The notes beneath the pieces were generated by a model. It was not told the DNA's origin, searched no databases, and saw only the letters and a program-made list of their open reading frames with translations. DNA of 64,000 bases from Actinostola sp. cb2023. Lineage: Eukaryota; Cnidaria; Anthozoa; Actiniaria; Actinostolidae. A program made the position numbers and the translations under genes. The stretch lies in the NCBI GenBank assembly GCA_033675265.1, contig JAUJYZ010000850.1:427501-491500 (forward strand), in the 5' to 3' direction. Below, piece after piece: positions 1 through 13,900 of the stretch. Position 1 is the stretch's first letter. Each line of letters starts with the position of its first letter.

Positions 1-1907
1 CTTCAGTGGTCTATATATACTCGACTGAATAAAGCCACACGGAACTTTCTTCGCCAGTGTGTTTATTTTGGCCCGGTTTCTTAATATATGCATCTATGTA
101 TTGCTGTTGTCAATTCCAAACCTTAGTCACGTGACTTCCCTAAGGACTATTACACTAGCATATGAATGAAGCTTCGCCGAATAGAAATCACACCTTAATA
201 TAATATGAGTGACTAGATGGAGCAATGGTCTAATGGGGTTTTTCTGAAGTTATGGCTTATATAGGGGACGGATATCCCCTCCCTCACTGGCCTTTTGGTT
301 AGGACCTAGTTCTATGTAGCACCGGGATAGCGCGGGCGGGGCCGAAATCTTCACCCTTCACGTAAGTCGATTCGATATCTCAGCATCTTAGAATGTCTCG
401 GGAGAATCGTCCCATGATTTACTTTTTCTTTTCCTTTTTTCGAGTTTTCTTTTTCGTCTTTCCTTTGATACGGGAGGGGTGGGACCGTGACCAAAACCAA
501 GGATCCAAAGGTCTGGAGTTCGAGTCTCATGGGAGTGGATATATTGTGGCTTTATTTTTGACACTGTAATTAACCTTTTCTGAAATATATAAACTGTTCA
601 CGGAGTGAGAGAGGTGCACGACAGCTAGGAGTTAGAGATAGACTAGGAGAACCGTATTCTACTGACCAGATGGAACTATAGATTTCTGTAAATTTAGTTC
701 GTAAACCGTGAATTACCAAAACGAAATTAAACTAAAATAGTTGATCCACAGTCAACTTTGGTCTTATAGGAATTAATGACCATTCTCCTTTCTCTCTAGC
801 TGACACTACTTCTTATAAAAATATAGAAATATAGAGTCCCGCCAAGGCACACAATTTCTCTTTCAAGTTCTTTGAACATTAACTTTTTCTGAGATTATTG
901 TTATAATAATAACATGCGCTCGTTAGGTTAATTACGGTATGGTTATACACCCTATGCAATACTCGATTTCTTGAATTTGCATAAATTTGCAAAAACTGAA
1001 AGAATAACGAGTTAAGTAAAGGTAAAATAATAGATTGAAAGATCATCCACAGTTTAGTAATTACCCCAAAAGTGCATTAATAAAAATGAAACTATCATAA
1101 AGTAGTAAGCGTTTGAAAGGTGTAAAATACATGGAAACGAGGCATTTAGGGCCAAAGTCCCCAGAAACTTCGAGCCGACATTTATGTGTGTACCGTCAGA
1201 GTTTGTGGTTAATATACTGATAGACACATATGGTACTTGCATCGACTTGCAACATTCCACACTGATAACCTCAGAGTGAAAATGATCGACCTGACGGTTG
1301 CGCTGCAGGACTGAAATCGAGAAAGGAACGAAGAACATAAAATGCACACTGACTGTCTGAGACAAAACTTAGGGAATGTCAGGCTTAGGATTCGAAAGGA
1401 AGGAAGGAAGGAAGGAAGGATGGAACTGAGGAAGGAAGGAAGGAATGGAACTGAGGAAGGAAGGAAGGGAGAAAACGAAGAAAGCCTGGAAGGGAAGAGG
1501 AAGGAACGAGGAAAGGAGGAAGAAAGTCAGGAAACAGGTAGACGAACCGGGAAAGAAAGATCGTACTAAAATAATAAATTCCCATTCTGCGTGATATATC
1601 ATGCACTTTATGTAACATCTGTAAGGCTAATTACCATAATTATTTCTTATCAATTCTCAGTCCTAAAGCGTTTTTCATAAACCCGTTTAAACAGAAACTA
1701 TTAGTCAGTGTGTAATAACCAAATGAAAACAAATTAGTATGTACTGTTAATTACTTTGAAATAAAATTTCATATAGTCAAGTTTCGCGGTTGTCTGGATA
1801 TGATAATCGGCGTTGGAAAATATTCTTGGAGAGTGATAACCCAAAAGTGTATAAGTCGAGAGCGTATTTTATCTCGTTTTTATCAGTGAGTTGCGCGGTT
1901 TTTGTGG
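1..1907. other. 5' flank of the VAT1-like gene, no gene recognised
   Basis: I see no coding gene here. The stretch is AT-rich, with one purine-rich simple repeat near 1391-1556. The longest open frames are short and overlap on both strands of that repeat, so they are not credible. The first 60 bases contain an AATAAA followed by a GT-rich stretch, which could be the end of a retroelement or of another transcript cut by the window edge. That cannot be decided from the sequence. Confidence 0.5.
1391..1556 (+). repeat. GGAA-type purine-rich simple repeat
   Basis: The stretch is dominated by GGAAGGAA runs interspersed with GGAACTGAGG, nearly all purine on the plus strand. It produces overlapping spurious open frames on both strands. 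Confidence 0.8.
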
Positions 1908-1916
1908 CATAAATAG
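1908..1916 (+). promoter_or_regulatory. possible TATA-like element of the VAT1-like gene
   Basis: CATAAATAG lies 75 bp upstream of the chosen start codon. It would place a transcription start near 1935-1945 and leave a short 5' leader. This rests on position and match alone. There is no transcript evidence. Confidence 0.25.
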
Positions 1917-1982
1917 CTGGCAAGTTTCACATTACCTTGTGATCGACGCTACGGATTGTGGGGCCGATTCAGTGTGATCAAG

Positions 1983-4900
1983 ATGGCGGAGGCTGAAGTT
2001 GAAGTTAAAGATGCTGTAGCGGAAACAGACGTTGAAACTCCAAAAGAGCCCGATCCAGAGACCGTAGAGGCTCCAGAAGAGCCTCCACCAGAAGAACCAA
2101 CCATGAGAGTCATAGTCTTGACGGGACATGGTGGTTATGGCAAGCTAAAAGTAGAAAACCACCCCAAACCAAACTCCACTGAGGGCCACGTTGTTGTGAA
2201 GGTGCACGCATGGTAAGTCTTGAAGTGTTTCCGTGAGTCTCAGCTGTGGTGAGCTGATGTTATGTAGCGCAAATGCTAGCTTATGTTTGCGCTGTATTAA
2301 GCTTACTTGACTGATTCTACTGAGAAAAATGGCTTCGATGAGAGTTGAGAGAGTAATGTTTGGACTTTGGTTATGTGTCATTGTGGCCAGTAAGGGTGGG
2401 AGGGGCTGTCATTCGTTGGGTTTGGTTTATTCTTAATATTTATGCTATTCTTAAACAGAATTCAGCTTAGATCCATGTCCCCTGATATGCCTGTTTACTT
2501 ACGTTCTTTTCTCAAGCATAACATACAACAGGATCGATCCATCGTTTTGAATTACTACAGTGAAGTTTCTCAACATTCAGCTAAAGCGGAAATGACTGTT
2601 TCGAAAGACTCATTCATGCATTATAGATATTTCAACATTGTTTATATTGTCGACATGTGCGGACATATCGTGCCTTTGTTATTAAAGACTTGATTATATG
2701 AATTAATGAATTATGGTATAATTGATCTATTGGTGGTCAATAACGCGTGTAATCGAAGTAAGGCAGCATATTCTACACTCCATTGAACATATGACACTGA
2801 CCGATATCACATCAATTTGATCTTGTGATTTCTAAATAGAGTCACGAATGGATTACAAGTGATCTTAACTGAGCAGTTGTGTTCAATGATTTCCCTTTAA
2901 TCCGTCTATAATGACGTTTAAATAAGGACCCATTCTTCTTCTCTCTATGAAATTTCTATAAACTTGGCATGCATAATTCCAATATGAAAATGACATAGAT
3001 TAGCACGGGGTGTTTAGATTGGAGCATACTAAAACTATACAAAAACAAACGTTTACTCTGTGCTAAGCTAGCTAAAGTAACTATCAAATGTAACAGTAAT
3101 TTGAACCTGCACCTGAGCAAGACAGCTCACATTTTCAACATAGGTGAAATATTTTAGAAGCCTATTACAACACATCAAAGGCATTTCCTCTTGAATCCCG
3201 TGGGAGGGGACTGTGGGGGAGTTTACTCCCAGAAAATTTAGGGGCATGTCACCAGTATATCAAAGCCCTGAAAGTATGTAAGCTTAGAAAATATTAAAAT
3301 TACTATCCTATCTGAAGACATGGACCTAGTATTTGAGTCCATAGAAACTGCCAATAAAATGCTATACACTATCGGTCATGTCGATATCTAATAGAATTTG
3401 CCTTTGCTTGTCAACTTCTACCAAAATGTCATCATAGCACGTCTGTTCAAAGTTTTGGGGTAGCTGTATAAAAATCTACAGAGAATTCTGGTGTTCAAAT
3501 GAAGGGCTCCCTGCAAGAATAACGTAGATGATCTCTGATCAAAATTAAATTCTCCTTGAGATTCTTTGAATTTGGGTTTTGATCACAAGTCACTTGCTCC
3601 ATTCGTGCAGGGACCACAGCAATACTATTATTATTATTTTACTTGAAAATATTTAATTCTTTTTGTTTCAGTGGTCTCAACTTTGCTGATCTGATGCAAC
3701 GTCAAGGAATGTACCCACATTCACCTAAACTACCTTACGTACCAGGATTTGAATGTTCTGGTGTCATTGAGGAAGTCGGTGAACAGGTTACAGGGTTTGA
3801 GGTGAGAAATCTTGAATAAATATGAAAAATACATGATACAGTCAACTCTCTATAGCTAGGCAGACGCACATCTAACTTGACACCTCTCTAAGATGGATTT
3901 AGTCTAGCCCATTCTCTCTAAGATGGGCACAAAAGTCGGTCCTGAGTGGGTATGGATGATAAAGTTGACATGTGATTATGGTATTCATTAATCAAAGTTA
4001 ACGGTGAGATAAGTGGTCAGCGGTTTCATGTCGTAGACTACGAGTTCACGCATGATTGCTCAGACCTCGTGGTGTCTTAGCTTACTTGCTTTGCTGGTTG
4101 CTTTAATTTGTCGCCTAGCTTTGCATAGTTCTGTTTTTATGCTGGTTTTGCCTTTTTGTTGTATGCGGTCATACGATCATGCCACGCACCACCCGAAATA
4201 GCTGCAATAGCACTTACAGCTTATCTGGTCCAAACACAAGCACCCCTTAAGCTCACAGCTAGACACCAAGGTTTACTAGGTACCTGAATGACAGGTACTA
4301 GATATTTCAACACATCAAGTTTAAATAATTTAAGTAATTTAAGTAATTTAATTAGTATGTATAGTAATTATTTATTTAGCATTTAGAATTTTATATACAT
4401 AGTTTTTATTTTTATTTTCATTGTTTTACACACGACCCCACAAGCTTTTCAGCTTTAATTTTAATCGTGTATAAATAAAGTTATTGTATTGTATTGTATT
4501 GTAAATCCAGCAATAAAGTCCAGTTGTCCTGGTAAGATGACTGATTAAATGAATAATGAAATAATGAATTTCCATGTATAGCAGCGGCCACCTCCCTATG
4601 TATAGCAGCCATCTCCCTATGTATAGCAGCCACCTCCCTATGTATAGCAGCCACCTCCCTATGTATAGCAGCCACCTCCCTATGTATAGCAGCCACCTCC
4701 CTATGTATAGCAGCCACCTCCCTATGTATAGCAGCCACCTCCCTGTGTATAGCGGCCACCTCCCTATGTATAGCGGCCACCTCCCTATGTATAGCAGCAG
4801 CCACCTCCCTATGTATAGCAGCCACCTCTCTATGTATAGCAGCCACCTCCCTATGTATAGCAGCCACCTCCCTATGTATAGCAGCCACCTTCCTATGTAT

Positions 4901-7900
4901 AGCAGCGGCCACCTCCCTATGTATAGCAGCAGCCACCTCCCTATGTATAGCAGCCACCTCCCTATGTATAGCAGCCACCTCCCTATGTATAGCAGCCACC
5001 CTGTGTATAGCAGCCACCTCCCTATGTATAGCGGCCACCTCCCTATGTATAGCAGCAGCCACCTCCCTATGTATAGCAGCCACCTCCCTATGTATAGCAG
5101 CCACCTCCCTATGTATAGCAGCCACCTCCCTATGTATAGCAGCCACCTCCCTATGTATAGCAGCCACCTCCCTATGTATAGCAGCGGCCACCTCCCTATG
5201 TATAGCAGCAGCCACCTCCCTATGTATAGCAGCCACCTCCCTGTGTATAGCAGCCACCTCCCTGTAATGGCCAAGGTTTTATGTTCCAGCTGCCAACTAA
5301 CTCATTCATTTATTACTCGGTGGGATGTCTGTGGCACGCCAACTGGGTACCAAGGCGCATGCGCTCTGTGTGCTGCTGAGGAAACCGAAGGCTCATTGCT
5401 GAAGTCCGCCGAGCGAGTGAATGCTTATTAATCCAATGATAATATCTAGAGTGATTCCAATAAACCTGGGCATTACTAACTCCATTAATACACACTATTA
5501 GATGCTCACTCTTTTCTTTTCTTTTGTTTCTTTGCATCTAATAAACACTGACAACTGATATAAGTAGTGCCCAGGTTTATTGGAATCACTCTACAAAGTG
5601 TGTCTTGTAACTCTAGGTGGGCTCTAGAGTGTGTTGTATTGTACTGTCTGGTGCATGGGCTGAGTATGTACTGGTACCTTTCACAAGTTGCTTTGCAATG
5701 CCTGAGTCAATGAGCTTTGAAGAAGGTGCTGCATTCCCAGTGGTGTACTTGACAGCATATCTCATGCTGTTTTACTGTGGGAATCTTGGGAAAAGAAAGA
5801 GCGTTCTGATACACATGGCTGCTGGTGGCGTGGTAGGTGTTACTGTCATTAATATTATATTATTACTCCATTGGCATCAGTATTTCTCTTCTTAAATATC
5901 ATCATTGGTGTAACATCATCATATATATACATTTATATATGTCCCATCATCAACACTCATCATTAACAATCACCAGCATCATCGATCAAAATTATTGTCG
6001 TAATATTATTATTGTTGTCATAATAATCACAAAAAGCAATTATCATCATCAGTATTGTCTTCATTAGAGTTATTTTCGTATGAGTGGGAATACCCTGGTT
6101 CCAGAGGCTTTGTCAAACTCTATAATACGATGTTTGTACACTGTGAAGCGATGCCCCGCAGCGAGAAATAACCAAGCCTCTGGTCACAGCCGTTAACGAA
6201 TCTCACTTTCATGCAGACACCTAATGAATGACAGCCTTCAAACATGTCAGATACAATTGACCAATCAGCGAATTTTGTAAGATGATCCCCCTTCGCTGAT
6301 TGGTCGATTGCATTTAACATGCTTGAAGGCTGTCATTCATTAGGTGTCTGCATGAAAGTGAGATTCATAACGGCTACGACCAGAGGCTTTGTTATTTACA
6401 AACATCGTATTATAGAGTTTGACAAAGCCTCTGGAACCAGGGTAGAGTGGGAAGTAGTTATGGTACGGTTCGTGCCGTGCAGTGATCATGCCATGTCCAT
6501 GCATTCTGATTGGTTGAACAATGATTTTGTGCACTGTGATTGGTTAAATAGATGTCTTCGATTCCGTACCAAAAACAACTCTATGATAATAGCTGTGTCA
6601 CCACAATTAACATCCAATTAACATCCAATTAACATCCAATTAACATCCAATTAACATCCAATTAACATCCAATTAACATCCAATTAACATCCAATTAACA
6701 TTTTAAACTCTATTTTTAACACTTAGGATTAGGTTTAAGATTTAAGTATATATATTTTTGGATTATGATTACGTTTATTTTAGTTGTATCAGTTGTAAAG
6801 TGCTTTGTAAGTTGTCCATGTAAAAGCGCTCTATAAATAAAGTTATTATTATTATTATTATCCAATTCATTTTTTGTTGTTGTATTGTATTTTGAATATT
6901 ATATTTATTTGTTGTTTTAGGGCACAGCAGCGACTCAAATCTGTAAGACTGTAGAAGGTGTGACAGTTTTTGGAACTGCTTCTGCATCAAAGGTTTGTAT
7001 TCATTTGTTCATTTTATCTTTCATTCATTCATCCATCCATTATTTCTTCATTTTTCATTTATTTAGACACACATTCATTCATTCATTCATATATCCATTC
7101 ATTCATTCATCTATCCATTCATTTAGACACCCATTCATCCATCCATCCATTCATTCATATATCCATGTGTTCATCCGTCAGTTCATTCATCCATCCATTC
7201 ATTTTTCCATTCGTTTATCCATCTATGTATTCATCCTTCAGTTCATTCATTCATCCATCCATCATCCATTCATCCATCAGTTCATTCATCCATCCATCCA
7301 TTCATTCATTCATCCATCCATTCATTCATTCATCCATTCATCCATCCATTCATTCATTCATTCATCCATCCATTCATCCATCAGTTCATTCATCCATCCA
7401 TCCATTCATTTATCCATTCATTTATCCATCAATGTATTCATCCATCAGTTCATTCATCCATTCATTCATCCATTCATTCATCCATTCATTCATCCATTCA
7501 TTCATCCATTCATTCATCTATCTTTCCATCCATTCATTTATTCATCCATTCATTCATCCATTCATTCATCTATCTTTCCATCCATTCATTTATTCAATCA
7601 ACCAATATCAATGGCTGAGTACAAATGTCATCTTTTGTTATTAGCATGAAGCAATTTCAAAAAATGGAGTTGATCACCCTATTGATTACAGAACAGAAGA
7701 TTATGTAGAGGCCATCAAAAAGTAAGTATGCAGTAACTCTATCCTGCAAACCAGCAAAACCTTCATGAATTGGTGTTTGTTAAACTTACTTCCACAGAGT
7801 CACCAGCTCTATTGACTTAGTACTAGACCCCCTTGGTGGCCCGGATACTAAGAAGTGTTACGATCTTCTCAGCCCACTTGGAACGTTAGTTATATTTGGT

Positions 7901-10900
7901 ATGTAGTATACACCTACAGTATTTCAATTATGTTAGTCCCACGAAAAGGGTGAAAGGTGCGATCCTGAAGGATCATGGGTGTTTCTATTTGCAGCATATT
8001 CTTCATGAACGTCTTGTACTAAACAAGAACATTGTGGTGAAGCAAATTCAAGAGACATTAAAATAAAGCCTGGTTTCCACATGATCGCTGTGATCGCCCA
8101 AAACCATGTTCAGCAAATGGCAGCAATCCTGCTATCTTTGCCAAAATTAGCAGGATCTCTGCGATTCGCTGAACATGGTCTTGGGCAATCACAGCGATCA
8201 TATGGAAATCAGGCTTAGGATGGCTGAATTTTTTGTCGAAATGTCAGGGATTTTGGGTAGAAAGACTTGGTAAACAGTATTTTCCATGATTCTCTGGTGT
8301 TGCACCTTTGTGAGTCAAGGGTGGGTGACTAACTTAATTGAATTAGGTGTATATATCTTGAGTTATGCCACTCAATGCTGTGCGACCACCCAAGATGACA
8401 GTTGCGACTGCAATAGACTTCTGTCAATCATAAACATCAAATATGCCGAAAGCGGATTCTTTGATGTCTAGAGTCTAATTGCAAACTACAAGATGACAAG
8501 ATGGGACTTGGGTGATTGCGCAGTAATGCCAGGCAGCAACAGAAGCTTCATCTTGTTTACCATGATAACTTTACTCACTCATTGTTCTTTCGTTCTTCAC
8601 AGGATGGGCAAGTAATGTAGCTGAGTCAAAAAGCATGTTTTCAGGATTCAAATCAGTAAGAAGACATTTTACTGACATTACATACATGCATACATACATG
8701 GTTTAATGTAACTCCCAATATGGGCTTTTCAGTTACAAGAATATAATATAATATAATATAAAGTGATTGTATAAAAATAAAAAATAAAAAATAGTTAAAT
8801 AATATCTGAACTTTATACATGTATATGGTAAAAAACTGAGCGTTACTCGCTTTGCTTGGTTGGTTGTTGACTGCCAAACAGTCCCTACTTTTGTGCAAAA
8901 CTCTGTCGAAAAGAGTTGAAGTTCGATCGAGTTGCTGACCCTGCCGATTGACCTGCAATTCTTCTTGATGGAGTTTTACGAAAAAGTAGGGGCTATTTTG
9001 CAGTCTAGGTTGGTTGTGACATTGCTTTTAAATGGGTTAGACCAGTATTTATCTGAGTCAGATATTCTAAACTGGTTTAACCTGTTTAAAAGTCAGATAT
9101 TCTAAACTGGTTTAACCTGTTTAAAGTGCCTATGCAGCCAAATTTTCGGATACAAAATAAACTCACTACTTGAAAGCTTTTGAGTTTTGTTATTGATTGT
9201 GAAAATTTCAGCAATTTTGAGTCACGGGAAGTATACTTTTTCGTCACTTGAATAACACCTGGTAGAGCTAAAATCGTCAGACATTTCCGCTCGGCCAAAA
9301 CATGCCTCGTGACGTCATCAGTTGTGTAGCGAGTAGTAACAATATGGCGACCAGTGGAGTTCGAGATCGAAATGGAGAGTTTTGTGTTGCTGGAGGCCCG
9401 GCAAATGTTAACTGTACTAACAATAGTTTAGTACCAGGTATATCCATGCATATACGTTCCCTTCGGATGAAATTGTACGCCGAAAATAGACAAAATTTAT
9501 TCAAAAACATCGGCCATCGTTCAAGGCCTTCAAGAACTTCTGTGTTGTGTTCACTTCGGTCTTCAGCCAACAGTGTTTTATCCGTCGCTTGGATCTACTT
9601 GGAATCGATAGTCAGCTGAATCGTTGGATGTCTCGTTGAGTAGGCGTTTATATAAGGTTTCTATTCCAACAATCGACACTGCAGTTATCGGCTACTGACC
9701 TGACGATTTCGACCTAGCTGACTTCTCTCGTCGTGACAAGAGAAAAGTGAATAACTTACTCATCACACCAGTCGAATGATTGCATGTAAGCATTGTGTAA
9801 AGAAAACTAAAATCATGCGAAGACTCCAAAATAACAACAGCTATTTGAGAAGAAAAGTACGCCAACTTAAAGAGGTGAAATAATGTAAGTATAAACGAAT
9901 TAACAAGTTTTCACATGTTTATTTATTATCAATCCATCAATGTTGTTCTAGCTGGAACGGACCTTTACTGCGGTGCGCACTGCAGTCCCTACTCACTGAC
10001 TTTTGTAAGCTATTAGTACTATACTTTATCGATGACATAGACTGCGAACACCACGACAATCCAAGGTATCCAGTGAATTTTCAATCAATATTAAAATATT
10101 GATATGAACCATGCACATATACAAGAATAATTCGTGTTCTGTAACTTCAACATGCAGAAGACTGGCCTTCATGTGTTAACATGGGTTTATTGTATGTACT
10201 CCAATTAGTTTTTGCTACGAATGACATTGAGGTATCTTTTCTCTAGATTATGTACTTGGTGACATCAGGAACTGATACAGTTTGAACAGCTTATCTGTAG
10301 ATGCTCGCAATGAAAACTTTTAAAAGAAGTATGTTGCCATGGTACCCAAGCCATTGAACATGCTGAGCCGCAAACAACAACAAAATCAATCAAGCGCACA
10401 TTTATTTCCACAAGGTACGTACATGAAACAAGAATTAATATACCACTAATATAACATGCTAATACTACACAGTATCTAGAGAGCAAACACTAAAACCGTG
10501 AAACAGTGCTAACTTTAATTAGCAGTTTAATTAAGAATGTTATTTATTATTATTATTATATTTATAATTAGTGATTCCAATAAACAGGCACTACTAATTT
10601 AATAGCAGTCAGTGTTTATTAGATGCAAAGAAACAAAAGAAAACAAAATAGTGAGTGTCGAATAGTGTATATTGGTGTAGAGTGATTGTAATAAACCTGT
10701 GAAATAAAAATTTGATATTAGTGTGTCTGCGAGCGAAGCGAGCAGCGAAACTAATCTGGACATGGGCTTCCTGTGTTGTGTGTGGACGCGTTTCACTGGG
10801 CTCTTTATTATCCAGCTTGATTCGAGACTTTGAGGAATCGATCAAGATGATTTCTGAGTATGACGTCACTGGTCATGACCTCGTGGTTATTGCGAAATCC

Positions 10901-13900
10901 ACATGGTACTTATGATCAGCGGTGGTAATAACATGGCCGCTGCATGTGATACAATACGTTCTCCTTGTAGCTATTGGTTGCATTGTACTTACACTCGGAA
11001 AAGAAAGCGAAAGCTTGACATGTTCATAGCGACTATTCGCGCCAGTCCCTTGCAGCGCGAGTATAAATAAGAGCTCTGCATCTAATTACTGCCCAGTTCG
11101 CGTAAGAACCCTTCGCTACGCTACCTATATCCTTACTCAGTCATGGCCGATGAACAAATTCCTGTCCTAGCTGCTGTTGAACAAGCCCAGGCGTTGAGAA
11201 GTCATCCCAACCAAGTATATAAGTACCTGCTGCGAATCCAGACCATGGTCCTTTCAGGTATAAACGTTTTATAGGTCGGTTTCAAGTTCGTTCGATTTCC
11301 CTCGGCTCCCTAAACGTTTGCACGTGTGTTGAACTCTAATGTGAGTGTTTGTTTACCGTGCTTCGCCTCGCAAACACCGGGTTTGTGGGTTGCATTTCCC
11401 TCGGCTCCCTAATAGTTTGCACGTATGTTGAACTCTACAGTGAGTTTTTGTTTACCGTGCTTCGCCTCGCAGACACCGGGTTTGTGAGTTGCATTTCCCT
11501 CGGCTCCCAAAAAGTTTGCACGTATGTTGAACTCTACAGTAAGTTTTGGTGTACCGTGCTTCGCCTCGCAGACACCGGGTTTGTGGAGTTGCATTTCCCC
11601 TCGGCTCCCCAGTAGTTTGCACGTGTGTTGAACTCTACAGTGAGTTTTTGTTTACCGTGCTTCGCCTCGCAAACACCGGGCTTGTAGCGTTGCATTTCCC
11701 TCGGCTCCCTAAAAGTTTGCACGTATGTTGAACTCTAAAGTGAGTTTTTGTTTACCGTGCTTCGCCTCGCAAACACCGGGTTGTGGAGTTGCATTTCCCT
11801 CGGCTCCCAAAAAGTTTGCACGTGTGTTGAACTCTCAAGTGAGTGTTTGTTTACCGTGCTGGCCTCGCGAACACCGGGTTTGTGGAGTTGCATTTCCCTC
11901 AGTTTCCCTTCTCGGTTGTTTGTTTGTGTTCTATAGTCGGTACTATACAACATGATACAACGTCATCTTTACTTTATGTATGCTTTCCCTCCCCTTTGCC
12001 TCGTTTATATATAAGTTTTGCATGCTTAGGGGTATGAGGTTGAACATTGTCGTATGGCTTGTGCTTGATATTTCCCTTTGCATACCGTGACGTAATGTCC
12101 AAGCATTCTAGTTGCATGGTTAATGTTGAGCAATGATTTCCCTTAGCGTTATTATTATTATTATAGCGTTCTGCACCCTATATATTGTCAAGACGGTGCA
12201 AATTCGACTGAGTTGTTCGGTTTTGGGTATATTTGTGTTTTCGACATTTGCAGATTTGCTGCTTCTCGCATTTGCACCCAATTTGGTGTTGTATTGTTTC
12301 TCTTTGTTGTTGTCACTCCCTCCACACCTCCCTTTGTTTCCTTTCCTTTGTGATTGTCTCCCTTTGTTCTTCCCGTTTTCGCATATCATTGATTGTGCGT
12401 GCCTTACGGTATTTTCACTGTTGGCCCTTTGTGGGCGCTACAATAATTATTAATTCGGTGATGGTGTTATGCCTCAGATACGTGATACTGTCCCTGTTCG
12501 TTTTATTTTCGGTTTATTTCCGTTGCTCTAACATTTTGTGAAGTTTTTGTTTTGTGTCCTCTCCCGCGCTATTTGGGTTTTCCCTATCCTATGGTAGCCT
12601 GAAAGGGTGTCTAATGCCCTAGTCGGATTACTGACGCTCAGGCTGTCATCCCTTGGGTGGGTTACTCCCGCGCAGAAACGCTTTACCTTATATTTCCATC
12701 TCCTTTTACCACCCAAGGGCTGGCAGCCTGTAGATTATTGATTCACGCCCACCTTTCTGTGGCTGCAGCTGCCTCCATATATAGTGTCATACACTAGCTA
12801 AAGAACAGTCTCGCGCGTTTCACTATGCCTTCCACGTAAGCCACTCATCCTAAGTTTTGGGTGGCTGGAGGGTCCTGCCTAGTTAAGTTTTGGACTTGGC
12901 TTTTTGAGTATTGGCGAAGGTCTCGAGTGACTTGGTATTAGACCGCATCAAACGCTAAGCGTCTGGGCGCGGGCGCATTTCTCCATCTCTTATTAAGCGA
13001 GCGTGAAAGGGACTGCCGCGAATAGTATGCTATTCGCGCCAGTCCCTTGCAGCGCGAGTATAAATAAGAGCTCTGCATCTAATTACTGCCCAGTTCGCGT
13101 AAGAACCCTTCGGCTATTGGCTACTGGCTTGACACTCTCTTTCGCGCTTGCCTCCAAAAGCTACCGTGCTCTTTCCTCTCCCCTCCCTGCCCCTATCCCT
13201 TTGCACTTCCAACTCACTCAAGCGCGGTTGCATTTCTCCATCTCTTATTAAGCGAGCGTGAAAGGGACTGCCGCGAATAGCTGGTCATCTACACATCTAT
13301 ATTAAATCTAGATGTTCTTAAGTTTTATTCATCTACTGGTATATGTTCAAGGTAATTTAATCATGGAGCAGAAGCCGTCAAAGTTCGTTCTACGATGACG
13401 GTAAATAAGAATACATGCGTACTTTATTTTACCTCACATCGCAGGGGCGGATCCAGGGGGAGGGTTCTGGGGGTTGCAACCCCCCCTATGGATATTTTTT
13501 TAATACCGCTTGTATAGATATGTCTGTCCGTAGGTCTCTCTTGCACTTTCAGCTCTCTCCCTTGTAAGAATAATATAATTCATTCATACTGTTTACACGA
13601 CCATTCGACTTCGAGGCCGGTTTGACTGATAACAGAAAGAACCTGCCGTTTTTAGCGTCAAAAACGTAGAAGACTCTTCCAAGCATCTTTGTTGGATGTC
13701 CAATAAACTCAAAATTTTACTGAAAATTGAGTTTTGTTGTGTTAATAAAACAACTCCAGATCTCTAAAAATTGCATTTTAGAGCTTGTAGATTTCAAAAT
13801 TTTCTGGGGGGGCATGCCCCCACACCCCCCTAGTACTTCGCGGCTTTGCCGCTCACACAACACAACGGCCGCAACACAACCCCCTGTTTGACAAAAACCT

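Noticed and set aside
288..312. U2 snRNA-like string CTGGCCTTTTGGTTAGGA
   Set aside because: The match to the U2 5' region is only about 15 of 18 bases and the following sequence does not continue it.
4426..5431. Long open frames on both strands through the 21-bp array
   Set aside because: They arise because the unit length is a multiple of three and lacks stops. The array is intronic and the peptides are pure heptad repeats.
3801..5616. A missing VAT1 exon between exons 2 and 3
   Set aside because: Exon 2 ends at FE and exon 3 begins VGSRV, with matching phase and the expected spacing for the family, so no exon is missing.
6960..7649. Two overlapping frames of Ser/Ile/His/Pro/Phe repeats
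   Set aside because: They are translation of the CATT/CATC array in VAT1 intron 4. Only the first 33 bases overlap a real exon.
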